From: CAVRJC01 sp964505725
GTDB lineage: Bacteria > Actinomycetota > Acidimicrobiia > IMCC26256 > DASPTH01
Assembly (NCBI GenBank): GCA_964505725.1
Contig: CAZDJK010000008.1
Span: 1-64,000 of the forward strand
Reading direction: 5' to 3'
Length of the DNA stretch: 64,000 nucleotides
Under the pieces are notes generated by a model that saw nothing but the letters and a program-made list of their open reading frames with translations, was not told the origin of the DNA and ran no database searches. This document shows, piece by piece, positions 8,607-17,754 of the stretch (its first letter is position 1; each line of letters starts with the position of its first letter). The position numbers and the translations under genes are program-made.

Positions 8607-8669
8607 GGAGGGTATCGGGACTCCCTTGATCGGCAGATTGCCCTCACCCGGGCGTGATCACGGGAGCGG

Positions 8670-9105
8670 TCGACTGAACCGGTCGATCGTCGACTGATCA
8701 CGTGACGGACGACGCGGCGCGCGTCGCGCCCGACGCCGGTGACGGTCTCTGAAGTCGCCGAGTATTGGAACAGCAACCCGACGAACTACAGGCCCGGTTG
8801 GTCGCGCACGAAACCGCGCTCATGGATCGGCTCCTGCCCGTCGCCGAACACCGGCAGATCGATCCACGAGAAGCCGGTCCGTATCCCGTGCACCAGAGAT
8901 CACGTTGGCAACATCGAGTGTCTCGCCGTCGGCGGTCACGGGCAGCCCGTCCTGCACCTCGACGATACGGCCCACTCGAGCGACGCCGGCGTCGCTGAGG
9001 TCCGTCGGCTTCACGCGGATGAGCGGCGTCGCGCGCGAGACGAACCCCGGGCGCGCCTTGCGTCCGATCGGCGTTCAGAGGGTGAGCACGTGGTGGCCGC
9101 CTTCA
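8670..9105 (-). pseudogene. degraded flavin-containing monooxygenase (C-terminal part)
   Basis: Reading the minus strand from 9105 leftwards gives HVLTL, a stop, then TPIGRKARPGFVSRATPL and LSDAGVARVGRIVEVQDG to ETLDVANVI; after a frameshift near 8905 it continues as GFSWIDLPVFGDGQEPIHER and RDQPGL, a TAG stop where FMO-type proteins have Tyr, then FVGLLFQYSATSETVTGVGR. This is the C-terminal third of a CzcO/FMO-type NAD(P)/FAD oxidoreductase. At least two in-frame stops and one frameshift make it a pseudogene. No N-terminal part is present upstream, so the gene was also truncated. The boundaries are approximate. Confidence 0.85.
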
Positions 9106-9187
9106 TCCGGACGCGGGCGAACCGATCTGGACCCGACGCCGCCCCACGTGTTGTCATACACAGGACCCGGCTCTGAGGGGGACTGTG

Positions 9188-9409
9188 ATGCGACGGCGCT
9201 TCTACATCGAGGGAGGGCTCGCCGTACTCGCGGGCGTGCTCGCGATCGTCACTCTGTTCTGGCACGACTGGATCGAGACCGTGTTCCGTGTCGATTCGGA
9301 CGAAGGCAGCGGCGCGTTCGAATGGGCCATCGTCATTGTGCTCGCACTCGTCGCGATCGGACTCGCCGTCGCCGCACGCGTCGAATGGCGGCGCTCGGCC
9401 ACGACCTAG
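9188..9409 (+). CDS. small two-helix membrane protein
   Basis: 73 residues with two predicted membrane helices: one from about 9 to 27 (GGLAVLAGVLAIVTLFW) and one from about 46 to 64 (WAIVIVLALVAIGLAVA). The short loop between them is acidic (DSDEGSG) and the end is basic. Similar tiny actinobacterial proteins are often labelled ABC transporter permease by automatic pipelines, but nothing here shows transport. The ATG at 9188 lies behind TGAGGGGGACT. Its TAG overlaps the TAG of the convergent 9406-12807 gene by two bases. Confidence 0.75.
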   Translation: MRRRFYIEGGLAVLAGVLAIVTLFWHDWIETVFRVDSDEGSGAFEWAIVIVLALVAIGLAVAARVEWRRSATT

Positions 9410-12400
9410 ACGAGCTGCACGCTCAGGGCCGCCACGTGCGGCGACCGCAGCACCAGGTCGTTCGCAAGAGTCGCGTCACTCCCGACGCCGCCACGCAAAT
9501 CGGCCGGGCCGATCTGGTTCGTCCCACTCATCACAACCGCTATGAGCACGAACGTCGCGCCGTCGGCGTCCGCGGTGAAGTCGACGTCGAACGTCACCGG
9601 GCGTGGCATACGGGAGTCAACGTCGACCAACGGGCCCAACCACACCGCGCTCCCGGCCGCCGTCCAGCCGTCCGGCAGCGACGCGGGCGGCGTCCCCGAA
9701 CCCGCCGCGCTCACCAACGCCGGCCACAACCCACCGAGCGGCACGTTTCCGTCGGCGGGCAGCGCGTGGCGCACCAGCGCAACATGAACGTCACTCGCCG
9801 GTGCGGCCGTCAACCAGCGTTGGTGCACCAGAACGTGCACCTTCGCGACACGCGTGTCGAGCCGCTTTGCGGCGCGCGGCGATGGGTGGTCGTCACCCCG
9901 CACCACGAACAGATCCGCCTCGGTCGGCGGCTCGGCCCACGCCCGACCGGTCGTGTCGATCACGATGTCGGGGCTGTCGTCCCAGCGGACCACGCCCTTC
10001 TCACCCGCAGTCGGCGGACCGGTGAGCGGTGTCGGGATACGCCGGCGCGTGTCGCTCGGGAACACCCTCACGAACGTCAACGGACTCGACGTCGTGTTGA
10101 CGAGATCCGTCTCCCAGACGCCCCGCGCCTGAAGCGCGGCACGCAACAGGCCGGCGCCGTCGGAGCGGTGGATCGACAGATCCTGCACCGCCGCCTCGGG
10201 CAGGCCGTTCACGAACTGGTCCCACGCCCACGTGTACGTCGCATTCCCGTGGCCGTCGTCGCCGATCGTCAGGTGGCCGCGCACGACCCCCACGCTCGTG
10301 CCGACATAGACCGTCGCCCGGTCGGCGGGATCGACCACGACGGCGAGCGCGGGCGCGGTGACGCGCGTCCCTGTCCACATGCCGTTGGGATGGTTGACGC
10401 GCAGGCCGCATGGCACCCAGGTGCTGTCGCCGTCGAAGAACCACAACGTGTCGCGATGGGCGCCGGTACCGGTCAAGGAGGCGTCGCCGACCGTCGCCAC
10501 ATAGCACGACCCGAGGGGGCCGTGGTCAGGGTCGTGCACGCAGACGTCGCTCACCTTCCCGGCGGCGGGCAGGAACAGCAGCGAGTCGCCGTTCGTGAAG
10601 CTGGTCGTTTCGCCCGTTGTGCTGGGGTCGCGGAAGAGCTGCGCGGTCCGGCGCGTCCACGCAAACGGTCCCGTGCCACTGGTGGCGCGCGTCCCTTCGA
10701 GCCACACCAAGCCGGTGGGATACAGCGCGAGTATCCGCAAGATGTGATTGTCGCCGTTGTCGGCGGGCACCGCGAATTTGACCGCGAGCACGCCGCCCGA
10801 GCCGGTGAAGATCGTGCCGTGATACGTGCTCGTGCAGCACAGGAACGTCGGCACCTGGTCTGCGTACGTGCCGTTGGGCGCGGCCGGGTCGAGCAGGTCT
10901 TGCTGCAGGTCGGGATTGTCGCTCGCGCGCGGATCGGTTGCGGTCGGCAACGTCGCCCACGACCGGCCCCAATCACGCGTGTACCAGATGCGGTTCGTCC
11001 CCATCGCGAAATGGGTGTCGCCGCCGTGCACGACCGCGTCGCCGCCCGAGTAGAAGAGCGCGCCGCCGTTGTTGTAGTCGCTCTCCACGGTCTCCGACGT
11101 CTTCACGCCGTTGTCGTGCGGCGGGTGCCGACGGAACACGGGCTGTATGCCGTCCTCGTCGCTGTTGTCCCACTGCGCCGTGGTGTACTGCCGGTAGTAG
11201 CGGCTGGTCGTGCCGGGCTCGAACACGACGCCGCCACCGTCGCCACGGAACTTCTGCCGCCACAAGCTGTCGCCGATCCGCTCGGCGGTGCCGTTGTCCT
11301 GGAAGCCGGCCACGACGATCCCCGGATTCGTCGGATGCGACGCCACGTAACCCGCCTCGAGCACAGCCAACCCGTCGTTGCGGCTCCGGAAGCTCTTTGG
11401 GTCGCCCCCCGCGTCGGAACGGAACACGCCGCCGTCGCAGCCGACCCACACCGTTCGATCGGTGGCGGCGTTGTTGGCCTTGGGACCCACGCGCAGCACG
11501 TGCACGTCGGGGTGCACGCCCTCACCGATCAGTTCCGCGGTCACGGCCGACGCGGTCGTCTCGCAGCGGTAGATCGCGCCGTTGTACTCCCCGCCGATCG
11601 AGACCGCCGCGCCCCCTACGTAGACGCGCGACGAGATGTCGGGATGCACGGCGATGCACATGTCGTAGCTCGACTGGTCGCCGGTCGACATGAACAGGCG
11701 CGCCGGCAGTCCGGGCAGCTCCGTGCCCTGCAGCGTGGCGAGGGCGGCCGTCGGGACCGTCGGGTCGACCACCCAGAGGTGAGCCGACGGCACCGTCTCC
11801 TTGTCCTTCGGCTTGCGCTGGCCGAGCACGTACAACTTCGCCCCGTCGGCCGATTTGGCGAGCTGCACGCGCCGGTTCTCGATGTTGTTCAGCTGCACCG
11901 ACTGGAATGTGAGCGTTCCCGGCGTGATCGGGACGGTCGCGTCGCCCGTGAACTCCGCGACCCACAGCTGCCCCCACCCGGCAGCCCAGATCCGCACGTG
12001 GCCCGTGTCGGGCCTCGTCATCAAGACGTCGACCGGGAACAGGGTGCCGGCCGGGGTGGTCCATGGCGCGACCGCCGCCTTGGCCCACGGTCCGAGTGGC
12101 GGCCACACGTAGATCCCGTCGGTCGTGCCGGCGACAAGCTGGTCGCGCCGGCCGGGATCGTCGGCGATGCGGAACACCGCGGTCCCGCGTGGCGGCGTCG
12201 GGTTGGGGGCGATCGACCACCCGGCACCGGCGGCGGGACCGAGCGCGTGGAGGATGCCGATCCCCCTGAGCTGGCCGCCGGGCAGGCCGCCGGCGCCGCC
12301 GGTGAGCTCACCGGTTCCCACCCACACCTCGTCCTGCGAGCCGTCGGTCGCCGCGCCCCACAACACCTCGATCGCGCCGCACGCGAGCGCATTGCCGACC

Positions 12401-12807
12401 GGCGTCAACGTGTCGCGGTTCGGGGACTGCACGAACTCGTCGAGCGGACGCCACGACGCGCCCCGATCAGGCGAGTACCACACGCCGCCCGACGCCGACG
12501 CGGCGTAGACTCGCAAACCGTTCGTGGGCTCGACCTGCAGATCGCGGATGCGGCCCGCGACTTCGGGCGTGCCGGTGGCCTGCCCGTTGACCATCACCGA
12601 CGGTCCGATCGGGAACCACAGGTGGTCTCCTCCGACCGGCGCGTCGCCGAACACCTGACGGGCGGCATGCGGGCTCGGCGGCGGCTCCGGCGGCACGCCG
12701 TCGGGCGCGGTCACGTTGGGCACGGGCCGGACCCGGTCGAGGTGCACGCCGCGCCCCGCGGGATCGTCTCGGCGGCGCGGCGGCGCGGGCCATTCGTAGC
12801 GACTCAC
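9406..12807 (-). CDS. large BNR/sialidase-type beta-propeller-like protein
   Basis: 1133 residues, no signal peptide and no membrane helix. Two clear Asp-box motifs (SxDxGxxW) are visible: SPDRGASW at 112-119 and TRDWGRSW near 607-614, each next to strand-rich sequence (LRVYAASASGGVW, GTNRIWYTRDWG). Phrases such as SHPTNPGIVVAGFQDNGT are typical of BNR/sortilin-like propellers. These motifs stabilise blades and do not prove sialidase activity; the sialidase arginine triad was not identified. The N-terminal 45 residues are Pro/Arg-rich. GTG at 12807 is preferred because AGGAG lies seven bases upstream and the previous stop is seven bases away. It is the last gene of the six-gene giant operon. 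Confidence 0.85.
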   Translation of the reverse strand: MSRYEWPAPPRRRDDPAGRGVHLDRVRPVPNVTAPDGVPPEPPPSPHAARQVFGDAPVGGDHLWFPIGPSVMVNGQATGTPEVAGRIRDLQVEPTNGLRVYAASASGGVWYSPDRGASWRPLDEFVQSPNRDTLTPVGNALACGAIEVLWGAATDGSQDEVWVGTGELTGGAGGLPGGQLRGIGILHALGPAAGAGWSIAPNPTPPRGTAVFRIADDPGRRDQLVAGTTDGIYVWPPLGPWAKAAVAPWTTPAGTLFPVDVLMTRPDTGHVRIWAAGWGQLWVAEFTGDATVPITPGTLTFQSVQLNNIENRRVQLAKSADGAKLYVLGQRKPKDKETVPSAHLWVVDPTVPTAALATLQGTELPGLPARLFMSTGDQSSYDMCIAVHPDISSRVYVGGAAVSIGGEYNGAIYRCETTASAVTAELIGEGVHPDVHVLRVGPKANNAATDRTVWVGCDGGVFRSDAGGDPKSFRSRNDGLAVLEAGYVASHPTNPGIVVAGFQDNGTAERIGDSLWRQKFRGDGGGVVFEPGTTSRYYRQYTTAQWDNSDEDGIQPVFRRHPPHDNGVKTSETVESDYNNGGALFYSGGDAVVHGGDTHFAMGTNRIWYTRDWGRSWATLPTATDPRASDNPDLQQDLLDPAAPNGTYADQVPTFLCCTSTYHGTIFTGSGGVLAVKFAVPADNGDNHILRILALYPTGLVWLEGTRATSGTGPFAWTRRTAQLFRDPSTTGETTSFTNGDSLLFLPAAGKVSDVCVHDPDHGPLGSCYVATVGDASLTGTGAHRDTLWFFDGDSTWVPCGLRVNHPNGMWTGTRVTAPALAVVVDPADRATVYVGTSVGVVRGHLTIGDDGHGNATYTWAWDQFVNGLPEAAVQDLSIHRSDGAGLLRAALQARGVWETDLVNTTSSPLTFVRVFPSDTRRRIPTPLTGPPTAGEKGVVRWDDSPDIVIDTTGRAWAEPPTEADLFVVRGDDHPSPRAAKRLDTRVAKVHVLVHQRWLTAAPASDVHVALVRHALPADGNVPLGGLWPALVSAAGSGTPPASLPDGWTAAGSAVWLGPLVDVDSRMPRPVTFDVDFTADADGATFVLIAVVMSGTNQIGPADLRGGVGSDATLANDLVLRSPHVAALSVQLV

Positions 12808-12814
12808 GGTGCTC

Positions 12815-15800
12815 CTATCCCCCCGGCGCCGGCGCGGGGGGCGGGTTCGGGTCGATGCGCACCCAACCCTCTTGTACCTCGGGCGGGGTGTCGGCCAACA
12901 GCGCGGCCTGCGTGGCCGCAAGGATCGGATCGTCGCGCCACGACGACGGGGTGTCCCGGCGCGTGAACAACTGCTCCGCCGGGAACGACGCGACCTTCGG
13001 CAACCGCACCTTGTCGGGGTCGATCAGGAGCGGCCCGGTGCGCAGCGACGGCGCGAGCTTGGCCAGCCCGGGCTGCACCCAGTCGCGTGCCAGCGCGTGC
13101 GCAGTGCGAGGCAGGATCCCCGACGTCAGGTTCACCGAGCCGCCGGGATGCATCAACAACGTGATGCGCACGGTCTGGCCGGGGTGGATGTGCAACACGC
13201 CCGCCGGGTCGACGTACGGGTGGTCGATGGGCACGGGCGTCACCGGCGACGAGCCGTCGAGCGCGAGCACGCCGAGCAGCCGCCCGCTCGGCAACGCGTT
13301 CGCGACGACGACGCGATCGACCACGTGGAAGTGCAAGTAGTCGTCCTCGACGAAGTAGCCGAGCAGGCTGTCGTCGGCGCGGGTCAGCTCGCCGAGCCGG
13401 ACGGTGATATCGAGGGCGGCGAGCGCGTCGTACGCCGCGACGCGGCCGGCTTGGAGTTCGGGCGCGGCGTAGACCACGGCGTCGACATCGCGTTGCACGT
13501 CGAGCGCGAGCCGGGCGGCGACCACCGCAATTGGCCGGCCAACCAGTCCCGCGATGTGCTCGTTGCCGAGCGTGCCAAACGGGTCGACGTTCCACAACGT
13601 GGTGTCAATGGCCCGCAGCATCGCGGAGAGCGCCGACTCGGTCTCGGGCCGGTCGGGGCGGCCCTGGCGCGCCGTTGCGTCGGCGGCGACGAGCCCGGCC
13701 GCGATCCAGCCGACGCGGTGCCTGGTGACGTCGGGATCATCGGTGGGCCCCGCGCCCGGCCCGACATCGACCCGGCCCGGCGCGATCTCCCACGACACTG
13801 CGTCACTGAACGGATCGTGGAACAACTGGCCGAGCGGGGTGCCGTCGGTCGCGAACACTTCGAGCGCCTCGTCCATATGGTCGGGCAGCAAGAAGCCGGC
13901 GACCGGGTTCACCTGCTTCGTCACATCGGACTGATCGACGCATGCAAGCGCGGCGTCGGGTGCCGAGGTCGTGGCGTCGACGAGGTCGAAGCGCCACCGG
14001 CAGGGCGCGGTGATGCGAGGGCGCGCGCGCATCGTCGCGGGCGCGCCGTCGGCGACGCGCGTCGGCACGAGCGCGGCGCTCGCGGGCAGGTCGAGGGTAC
14101 GGCCGAACGCGTCGACGAGGCGCGCGGATGTGAGCTGGACGTGCCCGGCCGCGAGCAGGCGCGGCAACTCGTCGACGGTCGGGCGCCGGGTGCCGTCGGC
14201 GGCTTGGTCGTCGTCCTTGTGGAGCAGGCCGCGGTCGTAGGCGAGCCCGAGCAGTTGCTCGCGCACGCCGTCGAGCGCGAGCGAAAGCAGGTCGAGCTCG
14301 GCGAGGTCTTGTTGCAGCGCCGCGAGCGCGGCCTCAGTGTTGGGGTCGGCGAGCGCGTCGCCACTGCGTTGCCGCTCCTGGGTGAGCCACAACCCGATGC
14401 CCGCGGCCAGCGTGCGGGCGACGCCGTTCACGAGCGGGCTCCGCCCGGTGTACGTGACGGTGTCGGGCGTGGTGACCGGCGGGGCGTCCGGGTCAGTCGT
14501 GGGGTCGTTGTCGGTGGCGCCGAGATCCCAACCTAGGAGCGGTCCGAGCTCGAGCGTCACTTCCCAGTCGCAGAACAACGGCCGCCACGGCTGGTTCCAC
14601 ATCGTGACGCCTTCGGGATGCGACCACACGCCGTCCGAGAGCGAGAGGCGCAGCAGTCCCTCGACCGCGCGTTGGCGGTCGGGGGCTGTCGTGACTGGTG
14701 TGTTCACGATGTTCGTCAGGCGGGTGTTGTCGGCCGCGTAGTACGAGTACGACACCGCGGCCTCGGCAACGAAGCGGCTGTTGATCAGCGCTGGGTTGAT
14801 CCCAGGCGGGCTGGCGCGGCGGGTGCGCCACGCTGTGAGGTAGGGATCTTCCGCGAGCGCCTCCCGGGCGAGGTCGAGTGCTTCGGGCGGAACAGCACCG
14901 CTCCCGATCGTCGTCAGCAGGTCCTTCGCCGAGAGCACGCCCGCGAGACCATTCGTCACCTGGTTCGACAGCCGGCACATCAACACGCCGTTCGCCTCTT
15001 CGCGCTCGACCGCGCTCAGCTGGCGGCCGCCGCCCGCGACCGCGACCACCGCTGCCGAGGGGTACTGGAAGCGTGGCGCGGGCCGCGGCACCTCGCGCAC
15101 GGTCGCGTCGGGCGTCGGCGGCACGGCGTTGGGGCGCGCGTCGAAGTGGGCCGCGACGCGTTGCGAGAGGTCGGCGGCGCCGAACGCCGACGTCATCGTC
15201 GCGACCGGCCGTTCGATCGCGTTCCAGAGGACCGTGGCGCTGCCCAAGCCGAGCGCGGGCGCGAGCAACGCCCGTTGGTTCGTCGACCCGACCGCGCCGG
15301 GCCGGAACCCTGCGCCGGGATCGGTAGGTGCGCCGGGCCGGTCGAGGAACCGGTCAATCGCTTCGGTGCCGCCCGGCAACGACCCGAACCCTTGGGCGTG
15401 CTCGTATTCCTCCACGTCGGCCCACACGTCGCTGTCCTGCAACCGCATGATCAGGCCGGCCGAGAAGGCCCCGAGCAGCCGCTCGGCCGAGCGGCGCTCG
15501 TCATCGTCGGTTTGCCCCATACCCGTGCCGGCCGCCGCGAGTGTGGCCGCGAGGTCGGGCGTGTTCGAACCGAGCACGACGCGCAAAGCATCGGTGCCGG
15601 GGCGGGCGTCGGGCGCGGCCGCGCCGTGCAACGGCACGCCATGCAGCCGGCCGTGCAGCAACGTCGAACGGGTCGGCGCGGGCGGGATGAGCGCGGCGCT
15701 GACCGCTTCGGCGAGAAAGCCGCTGAACGCGGGCTGGAACACCTCGGCGGTCGGCGCGACCTCGCCCGCGAGCGTTGTGCCGACGGCCCCGCCGCGACGC

Positions 15801-16705
15801 GCGTTCGCGGGCGGGGCAAGCTCGATCGGCTGCGTGTAGCGCGACGGCGACGCGACCCCGAACGCGGCGCCGAGCCGGTCGCGGGCGACCGCGTCGTCGC
15901 GGCGATCCTGCGCCGACGCGGGATGGTCGGGATCGTTCCAGCCCAGCTCGGCGAGGCGCGCGTGATAGGCGGCGTCGGTGCCGACGCCGTCAAGCGGATC
16001 GTCGCTGCTCTCCGACCACCAGCCCGCGACCACATATGTCACCGCGTCGCCCTCGAGTTGCACACCCGCGAGATCGTCGAGGGGATCGTGTAGTGCGAGC
16101 CGGCCGAGGGCGGCGTCGTAACACTGCGCCCACGCGGGCCCGCCGACGTGCATCGTGAGCAGCTCACGCTCGATCGCTTGCCCGAGCGACTGCGTATTCG
16201 TGGTCGTCGTCGGCCAGTCGGTCAACGGGGTGACCGACGCGGCGTCGGACTCGATCACCCAACCGCGCACCGACGGGTCGGTGGCACCCGTGGCGACGGC
16301 GAGACGGAGCACCACCCAACGGTCGGGCAGCGGCGGCAGTTGGAGGCGGCGCCGGATCGCGTCGCCGGGCGCGGCTGGGTCGTCGACGAGTGTGCCCGTG
16401 CCGAGCGCGGCCGGGACCGTCCACAGCAGGTGCACGCCCGGCTCCCGCGCCAGTCCCGGATCGTGCACGTCGAGGGTCGGCAGCGTCTCGCTGTCGCGGA
16501 ACGGCAGCCGCTGCATCGGCTCCGCGGGGCCGCTCGCCGGCACGACCACGGCTTGTACGTCGACCGGTACGAGCAGCCGGGGTTCGCGCACCAGCGCGGT
16601 GTCGAAGTTGTTGAAGTCTGCGGCGGCCGCGTCGAGCGAGGCGAGGGCGGTCCATCGCTTCGACTGCACGGCTTGCAGGATCTGGTCGTTGGTGACGTTG
16701 GTCAT
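12815..16705 (-). CDS. very large conserved hypothetical protein (1296 aa)
   Basis: 1296 residues, soluble, no signal peptide. Landmarks: REPGVHLLWTVPAALGTGTL at 87-106 and LPPLPDRWVVLRLAV at 126-140. From memory these resemble a recurrent pattern (LHWALPDAL, then PNRW) in large uncharacterised bacterial proteins. The C-terminal third is strand-rich (AYDALAALDITVRLGELTRA, HPGQTVRITLLMHPGG) and looks immunoglobulin-like. Start ATG at 16705 overlaps the upstream stop (ATGA); the stop is seven bases before the next GTG. No catalytic motif was recognised. It is probably a structural or scaffold subunit of the same assembly as its neighbours; that role is inference from operon structure and size. 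Confidence 0.85.
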   Translation of the reverse strand: MTNVTNDQILQAVQSKRWTALASLDAAAADFNNFDTALVREPRLLVPVDVQAVVVPASGPAEPMQRLPFRDSETLPTLDVHDPGLAREPGVHLLWTVPAALGTGTLVDDPAAPGDAIRRRLQLPPLPDRWVVLRLAVATGATDPSVRGWVIESDAASVTPLTDWPTTTTNTQSLGQAIERELLTMHVGGPAWAQCYDAALGRLALHDPLDDLAGVQLEGDAVTYVVAGWWSESSDDPLDGVGTDAAYHARLAELGWNDPDHPASAQDRRDDAVARDRLGAAFGVASPSRYTQPIELAPPANARRGGAVGTTLAGEVAPTAEVFQPAFSGFLAEAVSAALIPPAPTRSTLLHGRLHGVPLHGAAAPDARPGTDALRVVLGSNTPDLAATLAAAGTGMGQTDDDERRSAERLLGAFSAGLIMRLQDSDVWADVEEYEHAQGFGSLPGGTEAIDRFLDRPGAPTDPGAGFRPGAVGSTNQRALLAPALGLGSATVLWNAIERPVATMTSAFGAADLSQRVAAHFDARPNAVPPTPDATVREVPRPAPRFQYPSAAVVAVAGGGRQLSAVEREEANGVLMCRLSNQVTNGLAGVLSAKDLLTTIGSGAVPPEALDLAREALAEDPYLTAWRTRRASPPGINPALINSRFVAEAAVSYSYYAADNTRLTNIVNTPVTTAPDRQRAVEGLLRLSLSDGVWSHPEGVTMWNQPWRPLFCDWEVTLELGPLLGWDLGATDNDPTTDPDAPPVTTPDTVTYTGRSPLVNGVARTLAAGIGLWLTQERQRSGDALADPNTEAALAALQQDLAELDLLSLALDGVREQLLGLAYDRGLLHKDDDQAADGTRRPTVDELPRLLAAGHVQLTSARLVDAFGRTLDLPASAALVPTRVADGAPATMRARPRITAPCRWRFDLVDATTSAPDAALACVDQSDVTKQVNPVAGFLLPDHMDEALEVFATDGTPLGQLFHDPFSDAVSWEIAPGRVDVGPGAGPTDDPDVTRHRVGWIAAGLVAADATARQGRPDRPETESALSAMLRAIDTTLWNVDPFGTLGNEHIAGLVGRPIAVVAARLALDVQRDVDAVVYAAPELQAGRVAAYDALAALDITVRLGELTRADDSLLGYFVEDDYLHFHVVDRVVVANALPSGRLLGVLALDGSSPVTPVPIDHPYVDPAGVLHIHPGQTVRITLLMHPGGSVNLTSGILPRTAHALARDWVQPGLAKLAPSLRTGPLLIDPDKVRLPKVASFPAEQLFTRRDTPSSWRDDPILAATQAALLADTPPEVQEGWVRIDPNPPPAPAPGG

Positions 16706-17754
16706 GGTTCGAGGACCTGTTTCGCGAGCGCGAACTTCTGCACGAGCTGAGCGACGTTGAGCGTGGCAACGAATGCGTCGGTATTGGGCGGCACGGTCGT
16801 GTCGCCGAACACTTGCCGCAGCGGGAACCGCAACATCTCGATCGCGAACTCGGCCGCGTCGACCGGACCCGTCATGTGAGCAGCGGTTTGGCTGACGAGC
16901 CGCTGGTTCAGCACGCGCATGTTGATGACGCCCGGCGACCCGGCCCGGAACGGCACCGGCACGGTCACGTCTTGCCCGCCCGACTGGAGCGGTTCGGCGG
17001 CCGGGTGCGTGACGTCGCGCACACCAAGTACCGCGCTCTGCTGCGTCGGGTCCGACGCCGCGTCGAGCCGTACACCGAACTGCACACCGGCCCGCGGCTC
17101 TTCGATGTGCACCACCGCGGGCACCCCGTCGAACAGCACGAGCAATACCGCCGGCGCGAGCCGCTCCATGCGCAACAGGCGGACGCGATCGGGGCTGGTG
17201 TCGATCTCGGGCACGTCGGCGTCGTCGGGGTGCGTGTCGGCCGAATACGCCCGCACGTGCATGCCGGGCCAGCCCGACACCAGCCGCGAGCGCATCACGA
17301 AGCCGGTAATCGGACCGGCGACGCCGATCGGCCGGCCTTGGGCGTCGACCTGCGGCGCGTCGGAGTCCTTCATGCGTACCAGGCGCTCGGCCCGGTCGAC
17401 CTCGTCGCGCACGATCCCGTAGAGCTGCGCGAGCTGCACGTGGTCGGCAGAGTTGACGGTGCCGACACTGAGCGCACCTTCGACGAGCGCGTCGGTGAAG
17501 TTGCGGTCGAGATAGAAGAAGCGGATCGTCTCCGCGGGCAACAGCTTCGCGTCGGCGACGAGATAGTCGAACGGCACCCCTTCGAGCAGCCGTAGGCGGG
17601 CGAGGAATCGAACGAGGTCGGCGGGGACGACACCGTCGGGCGGCACGCCGTCTTCGACGCCGCTCGGCGCCCCCACGATGTCGACGATCTGCGTGAGCTG
17701 CAGCGCCGATACCTGGATCGCGGCCCAGTGCGTGGCTGCGGTGAGCTCGCTCAC
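16702..17754 (-). CDS. conserved hypothetical protein of giant operon (350 aa)
   Basis: 350 residues, no signal peptide or membrane segment. The N-terminal half contains LLPAETIRFFYLDRNFTDAL at 71-90 followed by VEGALSVG; the second half contains ITGFVMRSRLVSGWPGMHVR. I recall similar phrases in unannotated proteins of other phyla that sit beside large DUF6603-type proteins, but have not verified this. The GTG at 17754 is chosen because it overlaps the previous TGA as GTGA; reading further upstream in this frame gives only Arg-rich shadow sequence. Its own stop overlaps the next ATG. Function is unknown. Confidence 0.82.
   Translation of the reverse strand: MSELTAATHWAAIQVSALQLTQIVDIVGAPSGVEDGVPPDGVVPADLVRFLARLRLLEGVPFDYLVADAKLLPAETIRFFYLDRNFTDALVEGALSVGTVNSADHVQLAQLYGIVRDEVDRAERLVRMKDSDAPQVDAQGRPIGVAGPITGFVMRSRLVSGWPGMHVRAYSADTHPDDADVPEIDTSPDRVRLLRMERLAPAVLLVLFDGVPAVVHIEEPRAGVQFGVRLDAASDPTQQSAVLGVRDVTHPAAEPLQSGGQDVTVPVPFRAGSPGVINMRVLNQRLVSQTAAHMTGPVDAAEFAIEMLRFPLRQVFGDTTVPPNTDAFVATLNVAQLVQKFALAKQVLEP

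Noticed and set aside
8905..12966. A very long plus-strand open frame opposite the BNR-type gene
   Set aside because: Its product is extremely rich in Arg, Pro and His with no domains. It arises because third positions of the true minus-strand gene are G/C. Similar long frames opposite the 3358-residue gene were left out for the same reason.
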